From an uncultured Muribaculaceae bacterium (GTDB lineage: Bacteria > Bacteroidota > Bacteroidia > Bacteroidales > Muribaculaceae): a DNA stretch of 11,458 bases. Position numbers and translations under genes: made by a program. Position 1 is the stretch's first letter; each line of letters starts with the position of its first letter. Positions 1-6,161 of the stretch are shown in pieces. The notes under the pieces were generated by a model. That model searched no databases, was not told the origin of the DNA, and was given only the letters and a program-made list of their open reading frames with translations. Where the stretch lies: contig CALHWU010000158.1 in the NCBI GenBank assembly GCA_938039795.1, forward strand, positions 1 to 11,458. Direction: 5' to 3'.

Positions 1-466
1 GTTCGACCCCGGCCTGGCGCACTTTGGCCACTATGTCCTTGACCCCGTCGATGCCGAGCACCGGCGCCAGACGTTTCTTGGTGGTGGTGGTGTGTACCGG
101 CCCGAGACCTACATAGTCCACGTCCTTGCCTTTCCACTTGATGATGTCGTCGGCTGTATTGGCTGTGACTCCAATGATGGCGTGCGGACCGAGCAGTTCG
201 CGGGCCTCCATTGGATCCATGTCGTCATGACCGAGATGCACTCCCGATACTCTGAGTTCGTTGACAAGTTCCACCCGGTCGTCAATTATCAGGAAAGTGT
301 CGTGATCGCGGCACAACGGTATGAGCTCAAGGGCTACCTGACGCACTTCCTCGTCAGTGGCATCTTTCATCCGCAGCTGGATCCAGCGGCATCCGCCCTC
401 AATGGCCATCTGCACTTCCTCAGCTATCGACCAGCGGTCGGAAGGATTGGTAATGAACTGCAACAT
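1..466 (-). CDS. thiE: Thiamine phosphate synthase ThiE, 3' end cut by window edge
   Basis: This gene encodes the enzyme that joins HMP pyrophosphate to thiazole phosphate (or its carboxylate) to give thiamine phosphate, in the cytosol. The 155 visible residues begin MLQFITNPSDR, as in Bacteroides ThiE proteins, and follow the TIM-barrel family in order. They show the substrate-binding QLRMK (residues 30-34), IDDR (61-64) and VHLGHDD (76-82) with the metal-binding acidic residues, then the phosphate-binding GPVHTTTTKK (122-131). The family is usually about 205-215 residues, so the last 50 or so, including the C-terminal GG phosphate loop, lie beyond position 1. The gene sits 29 nt downstream of the ThiE/TenI-like gene on the same strand, at the downstream end of the visible thiamine operon. 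Having intact catalytic residues, it is the better candidate of the two paralogues for the true synthase. Confidence 0.93.
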   Translation of the reverse strand, partial: MLQFITNPSDRWSIAEEVQMAIEGGCRWIQLRMKDATDEEVRQVALELIPLCRDHDTFLIIDDRVELVNELRVSGVHLGHDDMDPMEARELLGPHAIIGVTANTADDIIKWKGKDVDYVGLGPVHTTTTKKRLAPVLGIDGVKDIVAKVRQAGVE

Positions 467-495
467 CTTCGTTTAGTGTTGGTTTTGAATTTTGG

Positions 496-1068
496 TTAAA
501 TATACTGGCGAAGCCTCCGCGTGAGATCCTGCCGATCAGCCGCCTGCCAAAGATAGCCGAGGACGGCATATCCGCCGAAGCCCCATTGTTTGAGCAATGG
601 CGTCAGCTGCGGGGTCACTCCTCCTAATGCTATAACAATCGGCGACGAAATAGTTTCGATCGCTTCCAGCTCATAGTCGCTGAATGCAGATGTGTAGCCC
701 GGTTTTGAAATGCTGTCGAACACCGGACTGAGCGTTACGTAGTCGAGATGGCGGTCGGCGTTCATTACTTCTTCGACCGTATGGCATGATCGCGACAGGG
801 CGCCGCAATAATGCGGAGGAGCGGCCGAGCAACGGCTGTTGAGGTGAAGTCCTCCGAGATTGAATTCGTTGGTCAGCTCGAAGTGGCCGTGAAGTCTCAG
901 ACGCGAATGATATTGCTGAGGCACGCTCTCTATCAGTCGTCTCATATCAGCCAGAGTGGCTGCCGGGTGCCGCAGATGGACAGCGTCCCAGCCTTCGCGC
1001 AATATGTCGGAGATCCATAGCCCCTCGTCATTGCGCATGTCGGGGCCGGTTATAGCTATCCGCTTCAT
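496..1068 (-). CDS. ThiE/TenI-superfamily paralogue (Bacteroidetes type)
   Basis: The product is a 190-residue TIM-barrel protein of the ThiE/TenI superfamily. It keeps the fold markers: HLRHP (31-35), GGLHLNSR (72-79), SRSCHTVEEV (92-101), SPVFDSISKPGY (114-125) and the phosphate-loop-like ALGG (147-150). It differs from a working synthase. The usual QLRxK is HLRHP, the NDR/DDR motif is replaced by HGHFELTNE (60-68), and the metal-binding aspartate after HLG is missing. From memory, Bacteroides have a similar second copy in their thi operons, often called tenI or a thiamine phosphate synthase. B. subtilis TenI is a thiazole tautomerase that, as I recall, uses a His at the position of S114 here, so the tautomerase role is also uncertain. 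The start at 1068 is 5 nt after thiS. Membership in the thiamine pathway is well supported by context; the exact activity is not. Confidence 0.85.
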   Translation of the reverse strand: MKRIAITGPDMRNDEGLWISDILREGWDAVHLRHPAATLADMRRLIESVPQQYHSRLRLHGHFELTNEFNLGGLHLNSRCSAAPPHYCGALSRSCHTVEEVMNADRHLDYVTLSPVFDSISKPGYTSAFSDYELEAIETISSPIVIALGGVTPQLTPLLKQWGFGGYAVLGYLWQAADRQDLTRRLRQYI

Positions 1069-1073
1069 TCAGC

Positions 1074-1274
1074 TTACCCACCGTAGAAGGCGGTGATCAC
1101 CACGATCTTGTCGCCGTCGTTCAATACAGTTTTCGACCTCATGGCAGCGACGACGACACGGTTGTTGAGCGCCGTGGCTATTCCCTGCGTTTTCATTTTT
1201 GCCGCGTGGAGGGCGTCGTCGAGAGTGGCAGCTTCGGGCAGTTCGTATGTTTTGCCGTTTATAGTTATGTTCAT
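1074..1274 (-). CDS. thiS: Sulfur carrier protein ThiS
   Basis: ThiS is a small ubiquitin-like protein. Its C-terminus is adenylated by ThiF and turned into a thiocarboxylate that gives sulfur to ThiG for thiazole synthesis. The 66-residue product starts MNITINGKTYELP and ends AFYGG, with the di-glycine tail required for activation. The length matches the family (about 66). A longer open frame extends upstream to 1451, but it reads antisense-like sequence through thiD, so the ATG at 1272-1274 is chosen. That ATG overlaps the thiD stop as ATGA, a typical translational-coupling junction. The ThiE/TenI-like gene follows after 5 nt. ThiF, ThiG and ThiH are not in the window and may lie beyond the left edge. 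Confidence 0.95.
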   Translation of the reverse strand: MNITINGKTYELPEAATLDDALHAAKMKTQGIATALNNRVVVAAMRSKTVLNDGDKIVVITAFYGG

Positions 1275-2077
1275 ATTGTCTTGAGTTTGCGGGGGGAGAA
1301 AAAATGATTTACCGGGCCGTGGCCTGCGCCTGTAGTCACTCTCGCCCCTGCGCGCAGGGCACGCGTGATGAACAGTTTGCCCATTTCCACTGCTCTCGGC
1401 AGTCGGTATCCTAAGGCCAGATAGCATGCTATGGCGGCCGACAAGGTGCATCCTGTCCCATGGGTGTTGGCTGTATCGACGGCATCGGCTTTGAGTTCAA
1501 GCCATTCACCGTCGGCTGTCAGCAGCAGATCGGTTTTGAAATCGGTCGCATCCGAGTCGCCGCCTTTGATCAGCACATTTGCGCAGCCTTGTCGCTTAAG
1601 CTCCTCTGCCTGGTGACGCGGAGCGGTATATCCTGTCAGCGCTTCGGCTTCATTGCGGTTGGGGGTGATGAGGGTAAGCAACGGAAAGAGATTGCGACGC
1701 ACTGCTTCCACAGCGTCGTCAGCGATCAGTCGGTGTCCGCTTGTCGATATCATGACAGGATCGACTACGAGGTTTTTCACGCAATGCTGATGGAGTGCTT
1801 CAGCCGCAGTCTCGACAATCTCTGAGCTGAAGAGCATTCCGGTCTTGACAGCCATAGGTATGATATCGGAAAACACGGCATCAATCTGGGCTTTCACCAT
1901 ATTCCGACTCACTCCTTCGACACAAGACACACCTGTGGTATTCTGCGCCGTCAGAGCGGTTATCGCCGACATGCCGTAGCAGCCTATCGCCGACATCGTC
2001 TTGAGGTCGGCCTGAATGCCGGCGCCGCCCGAGGAGTCGGATCCTGCCACGGTAAGCACAGGTATGTAATTCCGCAT
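1271..2077 (-). CDS. thiD: Hydroxymethylpyrimidine/phosphomethylpyrimidine kinase ThiD
   Basis: ThiD phosphorylates 4-amino-5-hydroxymethyl-2-methylpyrimidine (HMP) and then HMP phosphate, giving the pyrimidine diphosphate used by ThiE. The 268-residue length matches E. coli ThiD (266). Ribokinase-family landmarks are all present. They are AGSDSSGGAGIQADLKT near the N-terminus (substrate site), DPVMISTSG mid-protein, TPNRNEAEALTG, and the anion-hole/catalytic THGTGCTLSAAIA near the C-terminus. The start at 2077 (MRNYIPVLTVAGSD) fits the family; further upstream the frame is open but overlaps the TM2 gene. The start overlaps the stop of the upstream TM2 gene by one base (TGATG), and the stop overlaps the thiS start (ATGA). 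Expression is therefore probably coupled across three genes. The fold also resembles pyridoxal kinases, but the operon settles the role. Confidence 0.95.
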   Translation of the reverse strand: MRNYIPVLTVAGSDSSGGAGIQADLKTMSAIGCYGMSAITALTAQNTTGVSCVEGVSRNMVKAQIDAVFSDIIPMAVKTGMLFSSEIVETAAEALHQHCVKNLVVDPVMISTSGHRLIADDAVEAVRRNLFPLLTLITPNRNEAEALTGYTAPRHQAEELKRQGCANVLIKGGDSDATDFKTDLLLTADGEWLELKADAVDTANTHGTGCTLSAAIACYLALGYRLPRAVEMGKLFITRALRAGARVTTGAGHGPVNHFFSPRKLKTI

Positions 2078-2511
2078 CAGAAAGGGAATGATGATGGTGT
2101 GAGCACGTAGCGGCGTTCGAATTCCTGATTGGACATGCATAGCATCATGATGCCCTGCACCAGGCCGAGTATGGCGGGAATCGTGCCGCACGAAATGACG
2201 GTGAGTATCAGGTAGACTATGCCTCCGGTCGGCTTGCCGATGTAGAAGTAGTGGATTCCGAGCGATCCGAGTAATATGGCGAGGATGGCTGCGATGCCGC
2301 GGCTTTTCCCTTGGGGACCGGACGCGAATGCATCGTTGGCATACCACATGTTGTATGGATCGGATGGATTGCTCGGGCCATATGCGTTATTGTGCTGGTT
2401 GCCGAAGGGAGGAGGTGTCTGCGGCTGGCCGTTATTGAGAGTGCTGCCGCAATACCGGCACTTGACTGCATCGTCCTGGATCTCTTCGGCACAATACGGG
2501 CATTTTTTCAT
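2077..2511 (-). CDS. Zinc-ribbon plus TM2-domain small membrane protein
   Basis: This 144-residue protein has three parts. The first is an N-terminal zinc ribbon with CPYC (4-7) and CRYC (18-21). The second is a low-complexity linker rich in Pro, Gly, Asn and Gln (about 23-68). The third is a C-terminal TM2 domain (about 70-128) with two hydrophobic helices around the hallmark GIHYFYIGKPTGG (85-97). TM2 proteins are short two-helix membrane proteins found widely in bacteria with no agreed biochemical function, and zinc-ribbon fusions are common. Here the gene is the first of the thiamine operon: its stop TGA shares a base with the thiD ATG (TGATG), so translation is likely coupled. A promoter lies about 65 nt upstream of the start. 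A link to thiamine or its precursors is only a guess from position; general envelope housekeeping is equally possible. Confidence 0.9.
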   Translation of the reverse strand: MKKCPYCAEEIQDDAVKCRYCGSTLNNGQPQTPPPFGNQHNNAYGPSNPSDPYNMWYANDAFASGPQGKSRGIAAILAILLGSLGIHYFYIGKPTGGIVYLILTVISCGTIPAILGLVQGIMMLCMSNQEFERRYVLTPSSFPF

Positions 2512-2546
2512 TGTCTGTCAGTGTTGGGTTTTGTGAAACATATGTT

Positions 2547-2567
2547 GCCTGACGCTTAACCACAGGC
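2547..2567 (-). other. Short hairpin in the leader of the thiamine operon
   Basis: GCCTG at 2547-2551 is the inverted complement of CAGGC at 2563-2567, with an 11-nt loop. If transcription starts about 7 nt past the TAACTTTG element, this stem would form at the very 5' end of the mRNA. A protective 5' stem is possible. Five base pairs could also be chance. Confidence 0.3.
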
Positions 2568-2574
2568 ATGCCTA

Positions 2575-2607
2575 CAAAGTTACAAATTCTTTATTATCCT
2601 ACCCAAA
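2575..2607 (-). promoter_or_regulatory. Predicted Bacteroidetes promoter of the TM2-thiD-thiS operon
   Basis: Read on the minus strand, TTTG (2604-2607) is followed after 21 nt by TAACTTTG (2575-2582). This is an exact match to the -33 TTTG / -7 TAnnTTTG form used by the Bacteroidetes primary sigma factor. The start of transcription would be near 2568, giving a leader of about 57 nt before the TM2 gene. No TPP riboswitch signature (CUGAGA or its partner box) is visible in that leader. Confidence 0.65.
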
Positions 2608-2687
2608 TTTTTGATGCAAACATGTGCGATCGCAGGCTGTCTGTGATTTTTTGTTTGCTCCTGAGCGGGTATTTCGATAGTGTTTTG

Positions 2688-2695
2688 TACCTTTG
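2688..2695 (+). promoter_or_regulatory. Predicted -7 element for the beta-barrel gene
   Basis: TACCTTTG matches the Bacteroidetes -7 consensus TAnnTTTG and lies 19 nt before the chosen ATG at 2715. I see no good TTTG at the usual -33 distance; TTTG copies at 2650-2657 are about 10 nt too far. It is divergent from the thiamine-operon promoter. Confidence 0.5.
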
Positions 2696-2714
2696 CCGAA
2701 AATATAGTGCTATC

Positions 2715-3359
2715 ATGATACAACGAATCAAGTCATATCTGTGCCGTTCGGTGGCCTTGGCGACGGTAGCGATTGCAGCAGCAGCGATGCCGTCCGAATC
2801 TTTCGCACAGTTCCGCTGGGCGGCTCAGGCGGGAGTCAACTTCAATAATCTCAAGTTCAAACAGGATCTGGTGACGATCGACAAATCTGCCGGTTTCTCT
2901 GCCGGAGTGGTCGGTGAGATGATCTTTCCGGGCATCGGTTTCGGTCTCGATGTGGGTCTTCATTATGAGATGACGGGTGCCAAGGCCCATCTCGGTGAAC
3001 GTAAGATGTGGAGCAGCCAGGGTTATGGCGACGAACAGCTCCGTATGCATTATGCGGTCATTCCTCTGCATCTGCGTTTCAAGTGGACGAGGATGGGCGG
3101 ACTGGAGGAGAAAATTGCCCCGCTGGTTTATGTCGGTCCGGAGTTCAGCATTCTTGCCGGCCACAGCAAGTGTGATGCCATGGATTTTGCCGGTGGTGCT
3201 CTTGCCCTTGATATGGGTGGCGGTTTTGAGATCATGCGCCGGTGGCAGTTGCTTGCCGGATATAATATGGGTATGACATATGTGGTCAAGGCAAAGGTGC
3301 TGACCAATTATAGCGCGCGCAGCCGTTACTGGTATGTCCGCGCTGCGTATTTCTTCTGA
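2715..3359 (+). CDS. Small outer-membrane beta-barrel protein
   Basis: The 214-residue product has a Sec signal peptide: a positively charged start (MIQRIKSYLCR), a hydrophobic run rich in Ala and Val, and a likely cleavage after SFA at residue 31. The mature part alternates hydrophobic and polar residues, with many Gly and aromatic positions, and ends in YWYVRAAYFF. The terminal Phe is typical of outer-membrane barrels recognised by the BAM complex. It resembles the porin-family/PorT-like barrels (OMP_b-brl_2) common in Bacteroidetes, probably 8-10 strands; the cargo or role is unknown. The frame is open back to 2568, but the ATG at 2715 is chosen because it gives a proper signal peptide and sits just after a TACCTTTG promoter element. 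The cysteine desulfidase gene follows after 31 nt, so they may be cotranscribed. Confidence 0.82.
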   Translation: MIQRIKSYLCRSVALATVAIAAAAMPSESFAQFRWAAQAGVNFNNLKFKQDLVTIDKSAGFSAGVVGEMIFPGIGFGLDVGLHYEMTGAKAHLGERKMWSSQGYGDEQLRMHYAVIPLHLRFKWTRMGGLEEKIAPLVYVGPEFSILAGHSKCDAMDFAGGALALDMGGGFEIMRRWQLLAGYNMGMTYVVKAKVLTNYSARSRYWYVRAAYFF

Positions 3360-3390
3360 TTCGTCTGAAATCATTGATTGAGTTTTGACC

Positions 3391-4674
3391 ATGATCAACG
3401 AGGAACAGCAGGCTCGCATCATATCTCTCATCAGGAAAGAAGTAGTGCCGGCCATCGGTTGTACGGAGCCGATCGCGGTGGCACTGTGTGTGGCTGAAGC
3501 GACGCGCCTGCTTGGCAGAGTGCCTGAAAGGATTTACGCAAGCCTGAGTGCCAATATAATTAAGAATGCCATGGGTGTCGGTATTCCCGGTACAGGAATG
3601 TCCGGTCTCCCCATAGCTATCGCGCTTGGAGCAATATGCGGCAGGCCGGAACTCGGGCTTGAGGTGCTTCGCGATGTGGACAACGATGCTGTAGCGCTCG
3701 GCAAGGCAATGGTCGAACGATCGGCGATCGTCATAGCTCTTAAAGATGATATAACTGAAAAATTATATATCGAGATCCGTTGTGTGGCCGATGATCATGA
3801 AGCCGTAGCGGTCATAGCCGGCGGACACACCAATTTCGTATATCTCTCGGTCGATTCGGATATCATTCTTGATCAGCGTTCTCCTAAGGGACAGGAAGCT
3901 GAAGACCATACCACAGACCTGACACTTGAGACAGTATATGAATTTGCTACCACGACCCCTCTTGATAAGCTGGGATTCCTGCTTGAGTCATCAAAACTCA
4001 ATCTGGCCGCATCCCGATTTTCCATCGAAGGGCATTACGGGCATGCGCTCGGTAAGATAATAGGCGGAAGCCATGGTTCGCGACTGATGGGTGACACAAT
4101 GTTCACTCATATTGTGGCTTTGACAGCCGCTGCATGCGACGCCCGCATGGGAGGAGCGATGATTCCGGTGATGAGCAATTCAGGCAGCGGCAATCAGGGT
4201 ATATCGGCTACTGTCCCGGTTGTAGTCTTTGCCAGGGAAAATGGAAATACGGAGGATGAGATGCTCCGTGCCCTTGCGCTCAGCCATCTGACGGTGATCT
4301 ATATAAAGCAGAAACTTGGACGGTTGTCAGCCCTGTGCGGATGTGTGGTGGCAGCTACCGGTTCATCATGTGGACTTACCCTGCTCATGGGTGGCGGATA
4401 TCGGCAGGTATGTCATGCGGTGAAAAATATGGTCGGCAACCTTACAGGAATGATATGCGACGGAGCGAAGCCCAGTTGCGCCCTGAAGGTCACCTCCGGC
4501 GTCTCCACCGCAGTCTATGCAGCGCTAATGGCCATGGAGGATGCCTCGGTAAGCTCCCTTGAGGGAATCGTCGACGAGGACGTTGACCGCTCTATCGACA
4601 ACCTCACCCGCATCGGCCTGCAGGGCATGGCCCAGACCGACCGCGAGATTCTCTCCATCATGCTCTCGAAATAA
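3391..4674 (+). CDS. cyuA: L-cysteine desulfidase family protein (CyuA/UPF0597)
   Basis: The family degrades L-cysteine to pyruvate, ammonia and hydrogen sulfide, using an oxygen-sensitive [4Fe-4S] cluster; some members were also described as serine dehydratase-like. The 427-residue product carries the N-terminal GCTEP motif with Cys24 (the catalytic cysteine in the archaeal enzyme). It also has three C-terminal cysteines, Cys316, Cys356 and Cys363. Their 40- and 7-residue spacings equal those I recall for the cluster ligands of Methanocaldococcus MJ1025 (282, 322, 329). Glycine-rich stretches such as GVGIPGTGMSGLP and SNSGSGNQG are also family traits. An in-frame TTG six bases upstream (3385) could be an alternative start, but the ATG fits better. 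No cysteine importer (cyuP) or regulator (cyuR) is next to it. Actual substrate in Bacteroidetes is inferred. Confidence 0.83.
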   Translation: MINEEQQARIISLIRKEVVPAIGCTEPIAVALCVAEATRLLGRVPERIYASLSANIIKNAMGVGIPGTGMSGLPIAIALGAICGRPELGLEVLRDVDNDAVALGKAMVERSAIVIALKDDITEKLYIEIRCVADDHEAVAVIAGGHTNFVYLSVDSDIILDQRSPKGQEAEDHTTDLTLETVYEFATTTPLDKLGFLLESSKLNLAASRFSIEGHYGHALGKIIGGSHGSRLMGDTMFTHIVALTAAACDARMGGAMIPVMSNSGSGNQGISATVPVVVFARENGNTEDEMLRALALSHLTVIYIKQKLGRLSALCGCVVAATGSSCGLTLLMGGGYRQVCHAVKNMVGNLTGMICDGAKPSCALKVTSGVSTAVYAALMAMEDASVSSLEGIVDEDVDRSIDNLTRIGLQGMAQTDREILSIMLSK

Positions 4675-4676
4675 TC

Positions 4677-4686
4677 CGGATATCCG
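4677..4686. repeat. Perfect 10-bp palindrome between convergent genes
   Basis: CGGATATCCG lies in the 27-nt gap between the stop of the cysteine desulfidase gene (4674) and the stop of the MmcQ/YjbR gene (4702). It has no loop and no T-run, so it is a poor intrinsic terminator. It could be a protein-binding site or chance. Confidence 0.3.
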
Positions 4687-4701
4687 TCTTCTGCCAAGGG
4701 G

Positions 4702-5055
4702 TTATTGCGTCAGGATAGTGCGGACGGAGCGGGGCAGTTTCATGAATGCCTGGCGGTAGGAATGGAGGATGAGTTCGCGCTGCACTGCGTCGGGGACGTC
4801 GCTGCTGAAGTCGACCGATATCCAGTGGCGTTTGTTCATGTGAAAGCCCGGACGTATGCCTGTGTATCTGTCGCGGAGTTCTATGGCAAAGTCGGGATCC
4901 GCTTTCAGGTTGTAGAAGTTCCATTCGTTGTCGAGCGTCATCAGGCAGAATATTCTGCCTCCGATCTCAAGCGATAGAGTGTCGGGGCCGAACGGACACC
5001 GTTCGGTAGCGTGAGGCAATGACAGCCCGTATTCCCTTACTTCTTCAATGTTCAT
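4702..5055 (-). CDS. MmcQ/YjbR family protein
   Basis: This 117-residue protein belongs to the MmcQ/YjbR (DUF419) family, small cytosolic proteins with a CyaY-like fold that are often labelled DNA-binding although the function is not established. Visible family signs are the N-terminal LSLPHATERCPFGPDTL (residues 11-27) and the conserved core FYNLKADPDFAIELR (47-61). Near the C-terminal half is GFHMNKRHWISVDF (70-83), containing the hallmark Asn-Lys-x-His-Trp. Length is normal for the family (about 115-120). The gene starts 15 nt after the AlkD-like gene and reads in the same direction, so the two are probably one transcript. Its stop faces the cysteine desulfidase stop 27 nt away. Pairing with an alkylation-repair gene hints at nucleic-acid or nucleotide work, but this is inference from position only. 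Confidence 0.88.
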   Translation of the reverse strand: MNIEEVREYGLSLPHATERCPFGPDTLSLEIGGRIFCLMTLDNEWNFYNLKADPDFAIELRDRYTGIRPGFHMNKRHWISVDFSSDVPDAVQRELILHSYRQAFMKLPRSVRTILTQ

Positions 5056-5070
5056 GATCGAAACTGATTT

Positions 5071-5868
5071 TTATTTACGGCGAAGCCAGTATTGCCTCTG
5101 TGGCTCCGGTAGGCGTTCTATCGCGTAGCGCAGGGTAGTGCGCGGCATTTTCGTATAGTATGCATCAAGGAAATCGAGCAACTCCGCAACGTCCTTTTTG
5201 CCAACTTCGCGCAACATCCATCCCATGGCCTTGTGGATCAGATCATGCCTGTGATACAGAAGGCTGCTGACTATCCGCAACGTGTCGCCGCACTGTCTTT
5301 CCCGTATTAGGGCGAGTGTAGCCACTATGCCGATCCTTTGCAGCCACAGGTTGTCGCTTGCAGTCAGTAAGTCGAGGATATGTCTGTCGGGCATGTCGCC
5401 GTTCTCATCGGGATGGAGAATCCATCGTCCGATGATATATGGTGCGGACAGATCCACAAGATCCCAGTTATTGGCCTGATGTGCATGCCGCAGATAAAAT
5501 CCGGCTATTTCCCGTCGCCGGATGGCTGACTCCGGCGAGTCGGCTCCGCGTCGGGGTAGTGACGCGTTCATCTCCTCGACAAGCAACAGAAAGCCCGCAA
5601 GCCTGACTTCGTGCCACGGTGAATAGATGAGCTGTTCAATCTCATCCATACCCACGCGCAGACGAGCCTCTTTCACAACAAGTCTTGTCAATGGTACTTT
5701 CAGCCCGAGAAACTGATCGCCTTCGCCGTACTGGCCTTTTCCGGTCTTAAAAAAACGACATAGGATCGCGCGCTGTCGGTCATCTTTCATCGCTTCCATG
5801 GCGGATATGATCTCTTCGGCCATTATGGCCTGCCGGTCAGTCGGTTTGTAAACCTTGGTCGTGGGCAT
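5071..5868 (-). CDS. AlkD-like DNA alkylation repair protein
   Basis: The protein belongs to the HEAT-repeat DNA glycosylase family (DNA_alkylation), which removes positively charged alkylated bases such as 3-methyladenine and 7-methylguanine. The 265-residue sequence is mostly helical repeats and starts with the family pattern FFKTGKGQYGEGDQFLGLKVP (39-59). Key residues of B. cereus AlkD (Trp109, Asp113, Arg148, Trp187) have likely equivalents in Trp135 and Asp139 (NNWDLVD), Arg178 (WLQRIG) and Trp217 (MGWMLRE), with closely matching spacing. The start at 5868 lies about 23 nt after the predicted transcription start; a second Met at residue 16 (5823) is also possible, since many homologues begin near there. 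The MmcQ/YjbR gene follows. No Ada box or other adaptive-response gene is nearby, so regulation cannot be read. Confidence 0.9.
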   Translation of the reverse strand: MPTTKVYKPTDRQAIMAEEIISAMEAMKDDRQRAILCRFFKTGKGQYGEGDQFLGLKVPLTRLVVKEARLRVGMDEIEQLIYSPWHEVRLAGFLLLVEEMNASLPRRGADSPESAIRRREIAGFYLRHAHQANNWDLVDLSAPYIIGRWILHPDENGDMPDRHILDLLTASDNLWLQRIGIVATLALIRERQCGDTLRIVSSLLYHRHDLIHKAMGWMLREVGKKDVAELLDFLDAYYTKMPRTTLRYAIERLPEPQRQYWLRRK

Positions 5869-5897
5869 GTTTCATTGAAGTTTGCTTGCATTCAATG

Positions 5898-5905
5898 CAA
5901 AGTTA
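5898..5905 (-). promoter_or_regulatory. Predicted -7 element for the AlkD-like operon
   Basis: Read on the minus strand this is TAACTTTG, a match to TAnnTTTG, located 29 nt upstream of the start at 5868. No clear TTTG is seen at -33; only an A/T-rich stretch (about 5922-5930) lies there. That stretch is inside the btuB promoter region on the other strand, so the two promoters are interleaved. Confidence 0.5.
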
Positions 5906-5912
5906 ATAAAAA

Positions 5913-5944
5913 TTTGTAGGGCTGAAAATTTAATATTAATTTTG
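5913..5944 (+). promoter_or_regulatory. Predicted Bacteroidetes promoter of the B12 operon
   Basis: TTTG (5913-5916) and TAATTTTG (5937-5944) are separated by 20 nt, fitting the -33/-7 consensus of the Bacteroidetes primary sigma factor. Transcription would begin near 5950, immediately ahead of the cobalamin riboswitch and about 210 nt before btuB. Confidence 0.65.
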
Positions 5945-6140
5945 CGGCAGAAAAAGCGGTTCGCCCTGATCTGTCACTACTGACGGGCCTGGCGATTAAA
6001 AGGGAACACGGGTGAGAATCCCGGACAGTCCCGCTGCGGTAATTTTCGTTAAGGCACCGGATACTAACGCCACTGAGCGCGCCACAGCGCTTCGGGAAGG
6101 CATCCGGATAAAGCTGAAATAAGTCCGAAGACCTGCCGTC
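5945..6140 (+). promoter_or_regulatory. Cobalamin (B12) riboswitch upstream of btuB
   Basis: The B12 box reads AAGTCCGAAGACCTGCC (6121-6137), nearly identical to the consensus. Upstream are the other core blocks: AGGGAACACGGGTGAGAATC with CCGGACAGTCCCGCTGCGGT (6001-6040), and GCCACTG (6069-6075) paired in layout with GGGAAGGC (6094-6101). Supporting stems are TCGCC/GGCGA (5961-5965 with 5991-5995), CCGGAT/ATCCGG (6057-6062 with 6102-6107) and the hairpin AGCGC/GCGCT (6076-6080 with 6087-6091). The known effect of this class is to repress B12 uptake genes when cobalamin is bound. Only 24 nt separate the B12 box from the btuB ATG and there is no stem followed by a T-run, so control at translation initiation is more likely than attenuation. 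The exact 5' boundary depends on the transcription start. Confidence 0.95.
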
Positions 6141-6161
6141 GATTTCTTTTCAACATATAAT

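Noticed and set aside
92..499. 135-codon open frame on the plus strand at the left edge
   Set aside because: It is antisense to thiE, whose motifs are unmistakable on the minus strand.
895..900. TCTCAG, the complement of the CUGAGA core of TPP riboswitches
   Set aside because: It lies deep inside the ThiE/TenI-like coding sequence and no other riboswitch block surrounds it.
2733..3455. 240-codon open frame on the minus strand across the beta-barrel gene
   Set aside because: The plus strand has a signal peptide, a barrel pattern and a promoter element; the antisense product matches nothing known.
4675..4701. Possible bidirectional terminator between convergent genes
   Set aside because: The only structure is a loop-less palindrome without a T-run, so an intrinsic terminator cannot be supported; it is listed only as a repeat.
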